NCBI GenBank assembly: GCA_026391195.1
Contig: JAPLEI010000082.1
Span: 1 to 36,035, forward strand
Origin: Bacteroidota bacterium
Lineage (GTDB): Bacteria > Bacteroidota > Bacteroidia > Chitinophagales > Chitinophagaceae
Direction of reading: 5' to 3'
Length of the DNA stretch: 36,035 bases
Part shown: positions 17,666-26,472 of the stretch, piece by piece
Numbering within the stretch: the first letter of the stretch is position 1
Layout of the letters: each line of letters opens with the position of its first letter
Notes under the pieces: model-generated
Told to the model about the DNA's origin: nothing
Database searches by the model: none
What the model saw: the letters and a program-made list of their open reading frames with translations, nothing else
Made by a program: the position numbers and the translations under genes

Positions 17666-18763
17666 TTATTGATATAAAGGATCGGTAGCTTCCCGAATGG
17701 TTTCATAATAAAAGTACACTTCGCCCAAATAACCATATTTCCGGTTAATCGTTATCATACTGTTCAGCATGATTTTATCTGCTCGGTATCCATCGCCCAG
17801 TGAAGTAAGCATACCGGGAAATATCCTGTTTTTAAACTCAGCAGGTACCTGCGTGTCGATGGCTTTGAGCGTTTGTTCATAAGCATCAATTTTATAGCGG
17901 TACACCTGCGGTATAATAAAGTCGGCATATCCTTCTTTCAGCCAGGTAGGCCAATCTTGCAAATATTGTTCTTTGCTCCAGGGATAAATACTCGGTGCCC
18001 AGGATACTAAACAGTTCGGTTTTATTGCTTTTACTGCTTTGTAAAGCGATTGGCCAAATTGACTGATTCGATTGGTTTTCCAGTTTAGCCATTCCATTTC
18101 TCGGGGATTTTCGGGAGGCAGTTTCCCCTGATGTTCTTTGGCAAATGCCGCTTGGGTAAATGCGTCGTAGCCACCTTCTGCCGGCATGGCGGGTAACCTG
18201 TCATCTCCCTGTATACCATCCACAGCATAGTTATGTACCACTTCCAATACCAGTTGATTCATAAAAAGCTGTACTTCGGGGTGTAAGGCATTCCACCAGA
18301 AAAATCCATTTTTTTTAAGCAGATTTCCCTTTGCATCCTTGCCCACCCATTGTGGATACTTTGCCAACCAGGCACGCTGACTACTGTCTTTATACGCAAA
18401 GGAAAATCCAAATTCAAACCAGGCATGTACCCGAAGCCCAATTGCATGACCTTCCTCAATAAACACCTGTAAGGGATCAAATCCATTGTAGAGCGAGTCT
18501 TGTTGGATACCGATATAGGAGGCAACTACTTTACTGGGATACATGGTAACACCTCGGTTCCAGACTACCACAAAAATATCGGTGAGTCCATTTTTTTTAC
18601 ATTGGATTACGGTTTCGCGAATTTTCTCTGGCGAGCGCATGGCTTCACTGGCCACATTGGTAATCCAAGTGCCCCTGATAATTTTTTGCTGTGGCTGTGC
18701 AATTGCGGAATACGAAATAATGCCTGCACACAGTAACAGATATAATCGGAAGGGTAGGCTCAT
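17666..18763 (-). CDS. GHL10-family glycoside hydrolase-like protein, copy 1
   Basis: A secreted TIM-barrel hydrolase of the GHL10 (DUF187, PF02638-type) family, to which E. coli DigH, a hydrolase of denuded peptidoglycan glycan, belongs. A signal peptide ends near residue 22 (SAIAQ). Visible motifs: RGTWITNV (30-37), HAWFEFGFS (113-121), DGIQGDDRLPAMP (182-194) holding the probable catalytic acids, and YLQDWPTW. In classic members the segment after DG reads more like HxDDYFYP; here and in the paralogue at 21085-22275 it is QGDDRLPAMP, so this is a distinct subgroup. Its ATG overlaps the TGA of the DUF4434 gene (ATGA), showing coupling. Confidence 0.85.
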   Translation of the reverse strand: MSLPFRLYLLLCAGIISYSAIAQPQQKIIRGTWITNVASEAMRSPEKIRETVIQCKKNGLTDIFVVVWNRGVTMYPSKVVASYIGIQQDSLYNGFDPLQVFIEEGHAIGLRVHAWFEFGFSFAYKDSSQRAWLAKYPQWVGKDAKGNLLKKNGFFWWNALHPEVQLFMNQLVLEVVHNYAVDGIQGDDRLPAMPAEGGYDAFTQAAFAKEHQGKLPPENPREMEWLNWKTNRISQFGQSLYKAVKAIKPNCLVSWAPSIYPWSKEQYLQDWPTWLKEGYADFIIPQVYRYKIDAYEQTLKAIDTQVPAEFKNRIFPGMLTSLGDGYRADKIMLNSMITINRKYGYLGEVYFYYETIREATDPLYQ

Positions 18764-19689
18764 AATTTTATATATTCCTTATAGCGATTGTATAAATGAT
18801 GCGCTTGCGGATAAGCAGATTGGGGACTCATAAAATGGGAGAATTCAAAAGTAATCGCCTTATCATAGCCAGCTCTTGCGGCAGCATCTAATTTAAGCTT
18901 GAGCTTCTCGAACTTGATGGGTAAAAACTTGATGGGCATGTCTCTGTCAAAAGATTCGGCATTCGTCCAGCACTTCAGTTGATATCGATCTGCCAGTTGT
19001 TTGTTCACCCGAAAAAAATCTTCCATTTCATGAAAATCAATATGTCCATCCTGAAAAGCAACCGCATCAATTGCGTGTTGAATTCCATCAAAAATTTCAT
19101 TCCATTCTTTTTCATGTTCCTGCAGCGAGATGGCGTCTTCTTTGGTTAGTTGGCCCGATGCTGCCATCACCGCTTTCTTGCCATCTATCCAGGGAGAAAT
19201 AAAAACGGGTAATCCGCCACTAATTTGTTTACAGGTTTTTCCCAGGCTGTCAAAAATTTCTATGGCACCTTTTGTTTTTCGGCTGATTTCAGTGCTGATA
19301 TACCAACCCTTAAACGCTTTTCGGTTTCCGTACATTTTCCAAATCTCATCAATCACAAACCGATTCACATCTACCTCGTGTTGCATATTTCCTGTATCCC
19401 AATAAAAACCACTGTCGTACAATCCAAAATAAAATTGCATCTCATACTTTTCGGCCAGGGTTAAATACAGATCAATTAAATCGATAGGAGGGCGATAGCA
19501 TCCCTGCTGATTGATTAGATAGGGAGATGGATAAGTGAGGAAACGCCGGTAGCCACATCGGATAACAATTACAGTATCTATGCCTATGGCTTTCATGTGT
19601 TGAAAGTCTTTTTCCCATTCCTCCGGTCCCCAATTTTGATGGGGTATGTCGTGACTGATTTCGTCGATAAATGTGCCGGTAATTTGCAT
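18760..19689 (-). CDS. DUF4434-family protein, probable cytoplasmic glycosidase
   Basis: A 309-residue TIM-barrel-like protein that begins directly with the family's opening pattern (ITGTFIDEISHDIP...NWGPEEWEKDFQHMKAIGIDTVI) and has no signal peptide. DUF4434 proteins are related to glycoside hydrolases; candidate acids include E in STEISRKTKG, D and E in HIDFHEMEDFF, and the C-terminal TFEFSHFMSPQ. Its lack of export signal contrasts with the coupled GHL10 protein and suggests that it acts on imported sugars inside the cell. It lies 15 bp downstream of the permease gene and overlaps GHL10 by 4 bp. Substrate and activity are unproven. Confidence 0.75.
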   Translation of the reverse strand: MQITGTFIDEISHDIPHQNWGPEEWEKDFQHMKAIGIDTVIVIRCGYRRFLTYPSPYLINQQGCYRPPIDLIDLYLTLAEKYEMQFYFGLYDSGFYWDTGNMQHEVDVNRFVIDEIWKMYGNRKAFKGWYISTEISRKTKGAIEIFDSLGKTCKQISGGLPVFISPWIDGKKAVMAASGQLTKEDAISLQEHEKEWNEIFDGIQHAIDAVAFQDGHIDFHEMEDFFRVNKQLADRYQLKCWTNAESFDRDMPIKFLPIKFEKLKLKLDAAARAGYDKAITFEFSHFMSPQSAYPQAHHLYNRYKEYIKL

Positions 19690-19704
19690 ACGGGGGTATT
19701 GATA

Positions 19705-20991
19705 TTAAGTTTCCGGGTTGTTGGATTTGTCGGATAAAGGTACCAACCAGCTTACTAAAAATGCTGGTATAGTAGAAACTAATACCCAGATAAAGAAATG
19801 CGCATACCCCAGATAATCGCTGATGGCACCACTCATCATAGAGGCTATGGTATAACCAAAGTACGTAATGGCACTACCAAAAGCATAATGCGCCATCTGA
19901 TAGGGCCCGGGTGCAATCCGCTGCATAATGAATAAAATAATACCAATAAAGCCGAAGCCATAGCCGAAGTGTTCTACCGCTATAGCGGTTCCGATTACCC
20001 ATACGGAACTGGCCTGTGTGATGGCAAGATATGCATAGGCGGCAAAGGGCAAATTAAAAAAGGCACAAAGCAGTAGTAAAGTTGTTCGGGTTAGCCCCTT
20101 ATTAGAAACAAAGTATCCGGCTGCCAGTGAACCCAGAACAAATGCCGCTGTTCCATAGATGCCGGTAAGCAGGCCTACCGTAGCCTCTGATAAACCTAAG
20201 CCACCAGCAGCGCGCGTTGCTTTTAAAAATAAAGGCATAATTTTTATCCCCTGCCCCTCTGCGAATCGGTACAATACAATAAATAGAATGCCGGCCCATA
20301 TATGTTTTTTTCTAAAAAAGCTCACCATCACATCTTTTAGCGTAATCCATACTTCGCGGGTGCTGGTTACTGATCTGGCCGTTGTTGAATCTGGCAATAC
20401 ACCCCGGTTGTACATACCCAATGCCAACATAATAATGGCATAAATGGCTAATACTACGGCCCAGGCATCCCGGTCTCCAATAACAGGAATCAGTATGCCC
20501 GCTAAAAACACCATCCCCCCGTTAGAGAAAAGCTTTGCAACATTATAAAAAGTACCCTGCCATCCTACATAGCGCGCCTGATCACTGGCTGATAACTCAC
20601 TAAGATAAATACCATCCGCCGCCATATCCTGCGTAGCACCAAAAAAGGCAATCAAAAAGAACAACGTTACCGAAAGGGGAAAAAAGGTTGCCGTATACAA
20701 GGAAAGTACCGAAAGCGCAAACAAAACGCCACAGGCAATTTGGGAAACCTGGATATAGAACTTTTTGGTTTTGTACAACTCCATAAAAGGACCCCATAAT
20801 GGCTTAAAACTCCAGGGTAAAACAATGATGCCAGTCCAAAATGCAATCTGACCATCAGAATACCCCAAGCTCTTATACAGAAGTGAGGCTACCGTACCGC
20901 CCAGCACCAAATTGGGTAACCCCATCGCAAACCAGGTAGTAGGAATCCAGTAAAATGGATGGCGAGATGATTTTTTTTCAGCATTAGTCAT
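19705..20991 (-). CDS. AmpG-like MFS permease
   Basis: A 428-residue, 12-helix major-facilitator protein. Features shared with the muropeptide permease AmpG are GLPN in helix 1 (24-27), FKPLWGPFMELY (62-73) where AmpG has FKFLWSPLMDRY, and ATQDMAADGIYLSEL (119-133) where AmpG has SQD..FDAWKTDVL. AmpG takes up GlcNAc-anhydroMurNAc muropeptides across the inner membrane. Here the gene heads the unit permease-DUF4434-GHL10-NAGPA, so it probably imports the sugars released by the periplasmic enzymes. It is divergent from the second GHL10 gene, with a 93-bp shared upstream region. Substrate specificity is inferred from family and neighbours only. Confidence 0.85.
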   Translation of the reverse strand: MTNAEKKSSRHPFYWIPTTWFAMGLPNLVLGGTVASLLYKSLGYSDGQIAFWTGIIVLPWSFKPLWGPFMELYKTKKFYIQVSQIACGVLFALSVLSLYTATFFPLSVTLFFLIAFFGATQDMAADGIYLSELSASDQARYVGWQGTFYNVAKLFSNGGMVFLAGILIPVIGDRDAWAVVLAIYAIIMLALGMYNRGVLPDSTTARSVTSTREVWITLKDVMVSFFRKKHIWAGILFIVLYRFAEGQGIKIMPLFLKATRAAGGLGLSEATVGLLTGIYGTAAFVLGSLAAGYFVSNKGLTRTTLLLLCAFFNLPFAAYAYLAITQASSVWVIGTAIAVEHFGYGFGFIGIILFIMQRIAPGPYQMAHYAFGSAITYFGYTIASMMSGAISDYLGYAHFFIWVLVSTIPAFLVSWLVPLSDKSNNPET

Positions 20992-21084
20992 ACAGCAGTC
21001 CGAAAATTATTAATTAAAAAATTTAAAAACTATAGGTGAATTTATAATTTTTTTAATTTAGTAGCTCCTAATCACCCCAAATTC
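20992..21084. promoter_or_regulatory. Divergent promoter region, permease / GHL10 lipoprotein
   Basis: A 93-bp A+T-rich stretch from which two units of the sugar locus diverge. Both must have promoters here. I see no element matching the Bacteroidota -7 consensus (TAnnTTTG) well enough to place either one. Confidence 0.5.
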
Positions 21085-22275
21085 ATGCAAAATAACCTGA
21101 TTTTTTCCCGATACAACCCCTTCCGGATTGTAATTCTTGCCATTTTGCTATCTTTTTGCATCGGTTGTGCTAAGTCAGGCACAAACGGTGGAGGAACTAC
21201 ACCTCCTACACCCACTCCCAACCCTCCTTCACCTGTTTGGGATGCCAATGCAATGCGGGGGGTATGGGTAACAACCACAGCTAGTACCGCATTGGATTCA
21301 AGGGAAAATATTAAGACTATGGTTAGCAGTTGTAAAACTGCCGGCATCAATCATTTATTTATTGTAGTATATAACAATGCCCGAACCATTTACCCGAGTA
21401 CAGTTATGCAAAATCTGATTGGGAAACAACAGTTAGAGAAGTTTGTGGGCCGAGACCCTTTGCAGGAATGCGTGGAAGAAGCCAAGGCACAAGGTTTAAA
21501 AGTACATGCCTGGTTTGAGTATGGATTCTCCTCTTCTTATTCGGCCAATGGCGGACCCATTGTGGCAGCCAAACCCAATTGGGCGGGAAAAGACCAGGCT
21601 GGAAATCTATTGGTTAAAAATGGATTCGACTGGCTGAATGGCATTCATCCGGAAGTTCAGCAGTTTATGATTGATATGTTTAAAGAAGTTGTTACCAAAT
21701 ATGATGTGGATGGCGTGCAGGGCGACGATCGATTGCCCGCCATGCCCAGTACTGGCGGATATGATGCCTATACGGTTGGATTGTATCAGTCCGAAAATGC
21801 CGGTGCCTCCCCGCCCCCGAATCCGGCAGAAGTGAATTGGGTAAATTGGCGGGTAAAAAAGTTAAACCAATTTGTAAAGCGTTTGCGAACAGAAATACGG
21901 CAGATTAAATCTTCCATTCAATTGTCTATGTCTCCAAGCCCTTTCCCATGGGGAAGAGATGAATATTTACAAGACTGGCCAACCTGGGTAGACAGTGGAT
22001 GGGTTGATGCAGTAATACCTCAGTGTTACCGATATGATATCGGTGCATACAATACAGTTTTGTTGCAACAGAAATCCTATCATCGCAGTACCACCATTCC
22101 ATTATATTCGGGGGTATTATTGCGTTCAGGAACCTATACGGCAACAGATGCTTTTTTAACCCAGATGATTCAAAGTAACCGAAACAATGGCATCAAGGGG
22201 GAGACCTACTTTTTTTATGAAGGCATTAAGGATCGGGCTGCCTGGTTTCAGGGTCAGTATCCTTTTATAAAATAA
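21085..22275 (+). CDS. GHL10-family glycoside hydrolase-like lipoprotein, copy 2
   Basis: A lipoprotein version of the GHL10 protein. A hydrophobic segment ends in CIGC (Cys28 as lipidated residue, a slightly non-standard lipobox), followed by a Gly/Pro/Thr linker (33-49), then the hydrolase domain: RGVWVTT (58-64), HAWFEYGFS (141-149), DGVQGDDRLPAMP (209-221) and YLQDWPTW. It is clearly paralogous to the protein at 17666-18763, sharing even the unusual QGDDRLPAMP motif and the GGYDA[FY]T that follows. The lipid anchor suggests action on the outer membrane while copy 1 is soluble in the periplasm. GH92 follows after only 3 bp. Confidence 0.86.
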   Translation: MQNNLIFSRYNPFRIVILAILLSFCIGCAKSGTNGGGTTPPTPTPNPPSPVWDANAMRGVWVTTTASTALDSRENIKTMVSSCKTAGINHLFIVVYNNARTIYPSTVMQNLIGKQQLEKFVGRDPLQECVEEAKAQGLKVHAWFEYGFSSSYSANGGPIVAAKPNWAGKDQAGNLLVKNGFDWLNGIHPEVQQFMIDMFKEVVTKYDVDGVQGDDRLPAMPSTGGYDAYTVGLYQSENAGASPPPNPAEVNWVNWRVKKLNQFVKRLRTEIRQIKSSIQLSMSPSPFPWGRDEYLQDWPTWVDSGWVDAVIPQCYRYDIGAYNTVLLQQKSYHRSTTIPLYSGVLLRSGTYTATDAFLTQMIQSNRNNGIKGETYFFYEGIKDRAAWFQGQYPFIK

Positions 22276-22278
22276 ATT

Positions 22279-24435
22279 ATGCTTACAAGAAACCTGTTGG
22301 TAGCGGCATCAATTATTGCCGGCACCCATGCAACCGTTGCTGCACAAAATTTTACCCGATGGGTTGATCCCTTTCTCGGAACCGGAGGGCATGGACACAC
22401 CTATCCCGGCGCTACCCGTCCATTCGGGATGGTTCAACTGAGCCCCGATAATGGAACAGAGGGATGGGACTGGAGCAGCGGCTACCACTATAGCAGCGAT
22501 AGCATTGCCGGTTTTAGTACCCATCTCAATGGAACCGGTAGTGGTGACTGGTGCGATATTTCATTTCAGCCACTGGCAGATACTGTTAATAGTGGTAAAC
22601 GATTTATTAAGCATGCTTTTCAACATAAAAATGAAAAAGCGGCACCGGGATATTATTCGGTTCAATTCAATAATGGTATCCGCTGCGAACTCACGACAAC
22701 TAAGCGTGTTGGGTTTCACCGATATCAATATACGTCGGCAAAAAAATGGGTTCGAATTGATTTGGATTTTCATATCAACTGGGATAAAACAACTGCTTCT
22801 TATGTTAAATTATTGGATGATTCTACCATTGTAGGCTATCGTTATTCTACTGGTTGGGCAAAAAATCAGCGGGTATATTTTGCGGCACGGTTTAATCGCG
22901 CAGTAGTAAACCATCGTTTTCTGGGGGCCGACAATGCTGATGCTCTATCGGCCAGTGGACTTTCCCTTAAAATGTTGGTTGAACTAGGAGGAAACGATCG
23001 TAGTCTCTCAATCAAAACCGGATTGAGTAGTGTGAGTTATGAAAAAGCTTTGCTGGCTTTACAAGAAGTGGGAGGGCAAAGTTTTGAGCAGGTAGTAAAA
23101 TCAGCAACAATGGATTGGGAAAAAGAGTTGAGTAAAATCAGGATACCCACTACCGATCCTGCTTTTGCCACCCGATTTTATACAGCGTTGTACAGAACCT
23201 GTCTTTCTCCTTCTTTATATTCGGATGCCGATGGAACCTACCGCAACCAAGATAATCGGGTGCTTACTATGCCGGGAGGCAATAGTCGATATACCATCTT
23301 CTCACTCTGGGATACATTCAGGGCTTTGAATCCTTTGTATACTATCACGCAACCAGATAGGGTTCCGGCATTTATCAACAGCATGTTACAGTTTTATGCG
23401 GACAATGGTTTGCTGCCGGTTTGGGATATCAGTACCTGGGAAGCTAATACCATGACGGGGTATCATGCCATTCCGGTAATTGCCGATGCTATTTTGAAAA
23501 ATATTTCCGGATTTGATGAAGCGAAAGCATATGAGGCGATGCGAAAAAGTGCTTTTCAGCAACAAAGAGGTACCCAAGATTATATTAAATACGGCTACCT
23601 GCCACAAGACAAACATGGATGGAGTGTAACCATTACCCTAGAATATGCATACGACGATTGGTGCATTGCCCAGGTTGCCCGTAAATTGGGTAAGATGGAT
23701 GATTACAATCTTTTTATGCAACGCTCCAAAAGCTACCAGCCTTTGTTTGATGCATCCACCGGATTTATGCGGGCAAAAAATAGTAAGGGCGTTTTTATTG
23801 AGCAATTCGACCCCCTGCTTTCCGAACATGGATTTGATGGACAATATATTGAAGGTACCGCCTGGCAGCATAGTTTTTTTGTGCCCCATGATGTAAATGG
23901 ATTTGCTCAACTGATGGGAGGGAAACAGCAGTTAGTAAACAAACTAGATGAATTGTTTACCGCTCCCTCCGAACTGCATGGGGATAATACTTCTGCAGAC
24001 GTTACAGGTTTGATTGGCCAATACGCCCATGGAAATGAGCCCAGTCACCACATAATTTATATGTACAGCACATTAGGCAGAAGAGATAAGGCCGCCAAAT
24101 GGATAAAAGTAGTGGCCGACAGTATGTATAAAAATGGCGCAAACGGCTTAACGGGAAATGATGATTGTGGACAGATGAGTGCCTGGTATATATGGACCAG
24201 TCTTGGTTTATATCCCATGAATCCCGCTTCCGGTGAGTACGTAATTGGGTTTCCGCTGCTGGATTCGGCTACCTTACAATTGCCGAATGGAAAAAAATTG
24301 CAAATACAAACGAAAGGTAGAAGAACTAAGGATGCCTTTGTGAAAGAAGCATATTGGAACGGAAAAAAAGTTAATCAGTATTATATCACCCATGCTCAGC
24401 TAATGCAGGGAGGTGAGTTAATTTATGTTTTGTAA
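22279..24435 (+). CDS. GH92-family exo-alpha-mannosidase
   Basis: A 718-residue secreted glycoside hydrolase with a signal peptide ending near residue 22 (TVAAQ). Family GH92 enzymes are calcium-dependent inverting exo-alpha-mannosidases; a few act on mannose phosphodiesters. Conserved segments: VDPFLGTGGHGHTYPGA (29-45), GFSTHLNGTGSGDW (78-91), FSLWDTFRALNPLYT (341-355), EGTAWQHSFFVPHD (525-538), GNEPSHH (585-591) and GNDDCGQMSAWY (626-637). The acidic residues in the last three motifs (E525, E587, D628, D629) are all present, so the mannosidase site looks intact. It follows GHL10 copy 2 in a two-gene unit and ends opposite susD. Confidence 0.93.
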   Translation: MLTRNLLVAASIIAGTHATVAAQNFTRWVDPFLGTGGHGHTYPGATRPFGMVQLSPDNGTEGWDWSSGYHYSSDSIAGFSTHLNGTGSGDWCDISFQPLADTVNSGKRFIKHAFQHKNEKAAPGYYSVQFNNGIRCELTTTKRVGFHRYQYTSAKKWVRIDLDFHINWDKTTASYVKLLDDSTIVGYRYSTGWAKNQRVYFAARFNRAVVNHRFLGADNADALSASGLSLKMLVELGGNDRSLSIKTGLSSVSYEKALLALQEVGGQSFEQVVKSATMDWEKELSKIRIPTTDPAFATRFYTALYRTCLSPSLYSDADGTYRNQDNRVLTMPGGNSRYTIFSLWDTFRALNPLYTITQPDRVPAFINSMLQFYADNGLLPVWDISTWEANTMTGYHAIPVIADAILKNISGFDEAKAYEAMRKSAFQQQRGTQDYIKYGYLPQDKHGWSVTITLEYAYDDWCIAQVARKLGKMDDYNLFMQRSKSYQPLFDASTGFMRAKNSKGVFIEQFDPLLSEHGFDGQYIEGTAWQHSFFVPHDVNGFAQLMGGKQQLVNKLDELFTAPSELHGDNTSADVTGLIGQYAHGNEPSHHIIYMYSTLGRRDKAAKWIKVVADSMYKNGANGLTGNDDCGQMSAWYIWTSLGLYPMNPASGEYVIGFPLLDSATLQLPNGKKLQIQTKGRRTKDAFVKEAYWNGKKVNQYYITHAQLMQGGELIYVL

Positions 24436-24596
24436 CCGCATAGCTTATTTGTAGCTAACATATCGTATGGATTCTTATTACTCGAATTGGACTATGTTTT
24501 AGTTCCGCTAGAATTGTTTTCTGTAGATACAATAGCATCCTATAGACTCATCTCACTCCGGGTGAATGAGTATTGCAAACAAAAAGTGTAAAAAGA

Positions 24597-24634
24597 AAAG
24601 CAGGCCATCAAGTGAATGAGGCCTGCTTTTTTTT
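24597..24634. terminator. Bidirectional intrinsic terminator
   Basis: GCAGGCC (24600-24606) and GGCCTGC (24620-24626) form a perfect 7-bp G+C-rich stem followed by eight T residues on the plus strand. The A-rich tract on the left gives a T-rich tail on the minus strand. It sits between the convergent GH92 and susD genes and can end both transcripts. Confidence 0.85.
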
Positions 24635-24664
24635 ACCTAAACTGCTGTTAGGCAAGGGGGAAAA

Positions 24665-26458
24665 CTACCAACCGGGATTTTGTGTTATACCAGGATTGTT
24701 ATCAATCTCTGGCTGAGGTATCGGCCAGAGTTTATATTTTGCGTTGGTGTTTGCACGTGTTTGTGCACGGAACCGAATCCGCTGATTGATGCTGGTACTA
24801 TAATCGGGAATATTATTGGCATCAAATACCGGAAGCGCAGCGGGAATAGCAGGATCTAATGAAATACCTACAATTGGAACGCTATTGGCTTTGGCATAAA
24901 TATCCCATCTTCTTAAGTCGAACAACCGCAATCCTTCTCCGGCAAATTCAACGGCTCTTTCTCTGCGAACCAGGGTTCTCAGATCGCTTTGAGCAGCAAG
25001 TGCAGTAGCAGGTTGGCCCGAACGGGCACGAACTGCATTGATAGCTGCAGTTACGGTTGCATCAATTTCATTCAATTCTATTTTCGATTCAGCATACATT
25101 AATAGAATGTCGGCATAACGAAGCAAATTGTAACCAACTTTCGATTCAAATGTATATTGGGTAGAATCGTTGTATTTGTTCCAAACATATCCAACCCCAC
25201 CAATATTTCCGGTTGCACTCACCTGCCACTGAATACCGGCAGCTTGCGCACCAATCCAATCGTTATTACCACCTGCTATATTATCCCACACGCCAGTGTT
25301 CCAGTTGAACTTTCTTCGAACATTGGTATAAATATTAAAAATGGTTCTCTCCCGAAGATTATTGTAAGGAAGTGCAGCTGTTTTAGATGCAAAATGCACC
25401 ATGGTATCACCCGGTTGATAAATACTCCAGGCCAACCGGCGGTCTCTGTTCAATCTTGGATTGGCAGGATCGTAGGTAGTAGAGGCATCAATTCGGTTAC
25501 CGCTTCTGTCTTCAAACTGGTCTACCAGTGCCTGTGATGGGAAATGGCTCGACTGAGAATTGGTTACCTGACGGGGAACACCCAAAATCGGTCCCCAGTT
25601 TTGGGGTTCATTCACATCTGTAGGATAGGTTTGGCAGAATAAAATTTCTCTACCTGCATTGGTATTCTGACCGGCCAGTGAAAACAGGTTCTGAAAAGAA
25701 GGATTCAATGAATACTGGGCACCATCAATAATTGCTTTGGAAGCGGCGGCTGCAGTTTTAAAATCCTTGATTAATAAAGCCAGTTTTGCTTTTATACCCA
25801 GTGCAACGGCTTTGTTTACTTTTCCCAAGGTTTGAACTGGTGCAGTTCCTGCAGCATCGAAGGCAGCAGCGGCCTCATCCAAATCTTTGTTCAAATCCGC
25901 TACAATAGTTGCAACTGCAGTACGTTTTGCACTTAACACTTCAGAAACGGCGGGAGGTGCCTTATAAAAAGGTACATCACCGAACCAGCTAATTAGGTGA
26001 AAATATCCCCAGGCTCTCAGCACCTGTGCTTCTGCTTTAATACGATTGTAAGTGGTTGCCGTAACATTGGCTCTTCCGTTTTCCATACCAGCAATTTGCT
26101 GATTGGCTCTTTGTACCAGCTTATAGGCCTGATTCCAAGCAGCACCTGTAACCGCGTTGTTTACAAGAAACGGTCCGCCATCTCCCATGGCAATCAGGTC
26201 GGCAGCATTACCACCTCTTTTCATAGCCATGTCGGTACTAGCTTCAATTTCGTACAGCATGGGTGTATTATTTGCAATCACCCACATAGAGGAGGCATAT
26301 ACCCCCGTAAGACCCTGTTCCATTTCTGCCTGATTACTTAAGAAAGTAGTAGCAGATGATGCATCCAGCGGCTTCCTGTCGAGAAATTTCTGACAAGCAC
26401 TGAAACTAAGTGCCAGCACTGGAAGCAGCAGTAATAGTTGCTTTTTCATATTATTCAT
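24665..26458 (-). CDS. SusD-like glycan-binding lipoprotein
   Basis: An outer-membrane surface lipoprotein of the SusD/RagB type, binding glycan and capping the SusC porin. The lipobox SFSAC puts the lipidated Cys at residue 22, and the mature start QKFLDRKPLDASSATTFL is typical of SusD. TPR-like helices cover the N-terminal half, and the C-terminal part has the usual RRERAVEFAGEGLRLFDLRRW motif followed by KYKLWPIPQPEIDNNPGITQNPGW. The 597-residue length is normal. It starts 14 bp after the susC stop, as a standard pair. The ligand cannot be deduced; neighbours suggest amino-sugar or mannose-containing glycan. Confidence 0.96.
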   Translation of the reverse strand: MNNMKKQLLLLLPVLALSFSACQKFLDRKPLDASSATTFLSNQAEMEQGLTGVYASSMWVIANNTPMLYEIEASTDMAMKRGGNAADLIAMGDGGPFLVNNAVTGAAWNQAYKLVQRANQQIAGMENGRANVTATTYNRIKAEAQVLRAWGYFHLISWFGDVPFYKAPPAVSEVLSAKRTAVATIVADLNKDLDEAAAAFDAAGTAPVQTLGKVNKAVALGIKAKLALLIKDFKTAAAASKAIIDGAQYSLNPSFQNLFSLAGQNTNAGREILFCQTYPTDVNEPQNWGPILGVPRQVTNSQSSHFPSQALVDQFEDRSGNRIDASTTYDPANPRLNRDRRLAWSIYQPGDTMVHFASKTAALPYNNLRERTIFNIYTNVRRKFNWNTGVWDNIAGGNNDWIGAQAAGIQWQVSATGNIGGVGYVWNKYNDSTQYTFESKVGYNLLRYADILLMYAESKIELNEIDATVTAAINAVRARSGQPATALAAQSDLRTLVRRERAVEFAGEGLRLFDLRRWDIYAKANSVPIVGISLDPAIPAALPVFDANNIPDYSTSINQRIRFRAQTRANTNAKYKLWPIPQPEIDNNPGITQNPGW

Positions 26459-26472
26459 TTTTACTGTTACAG

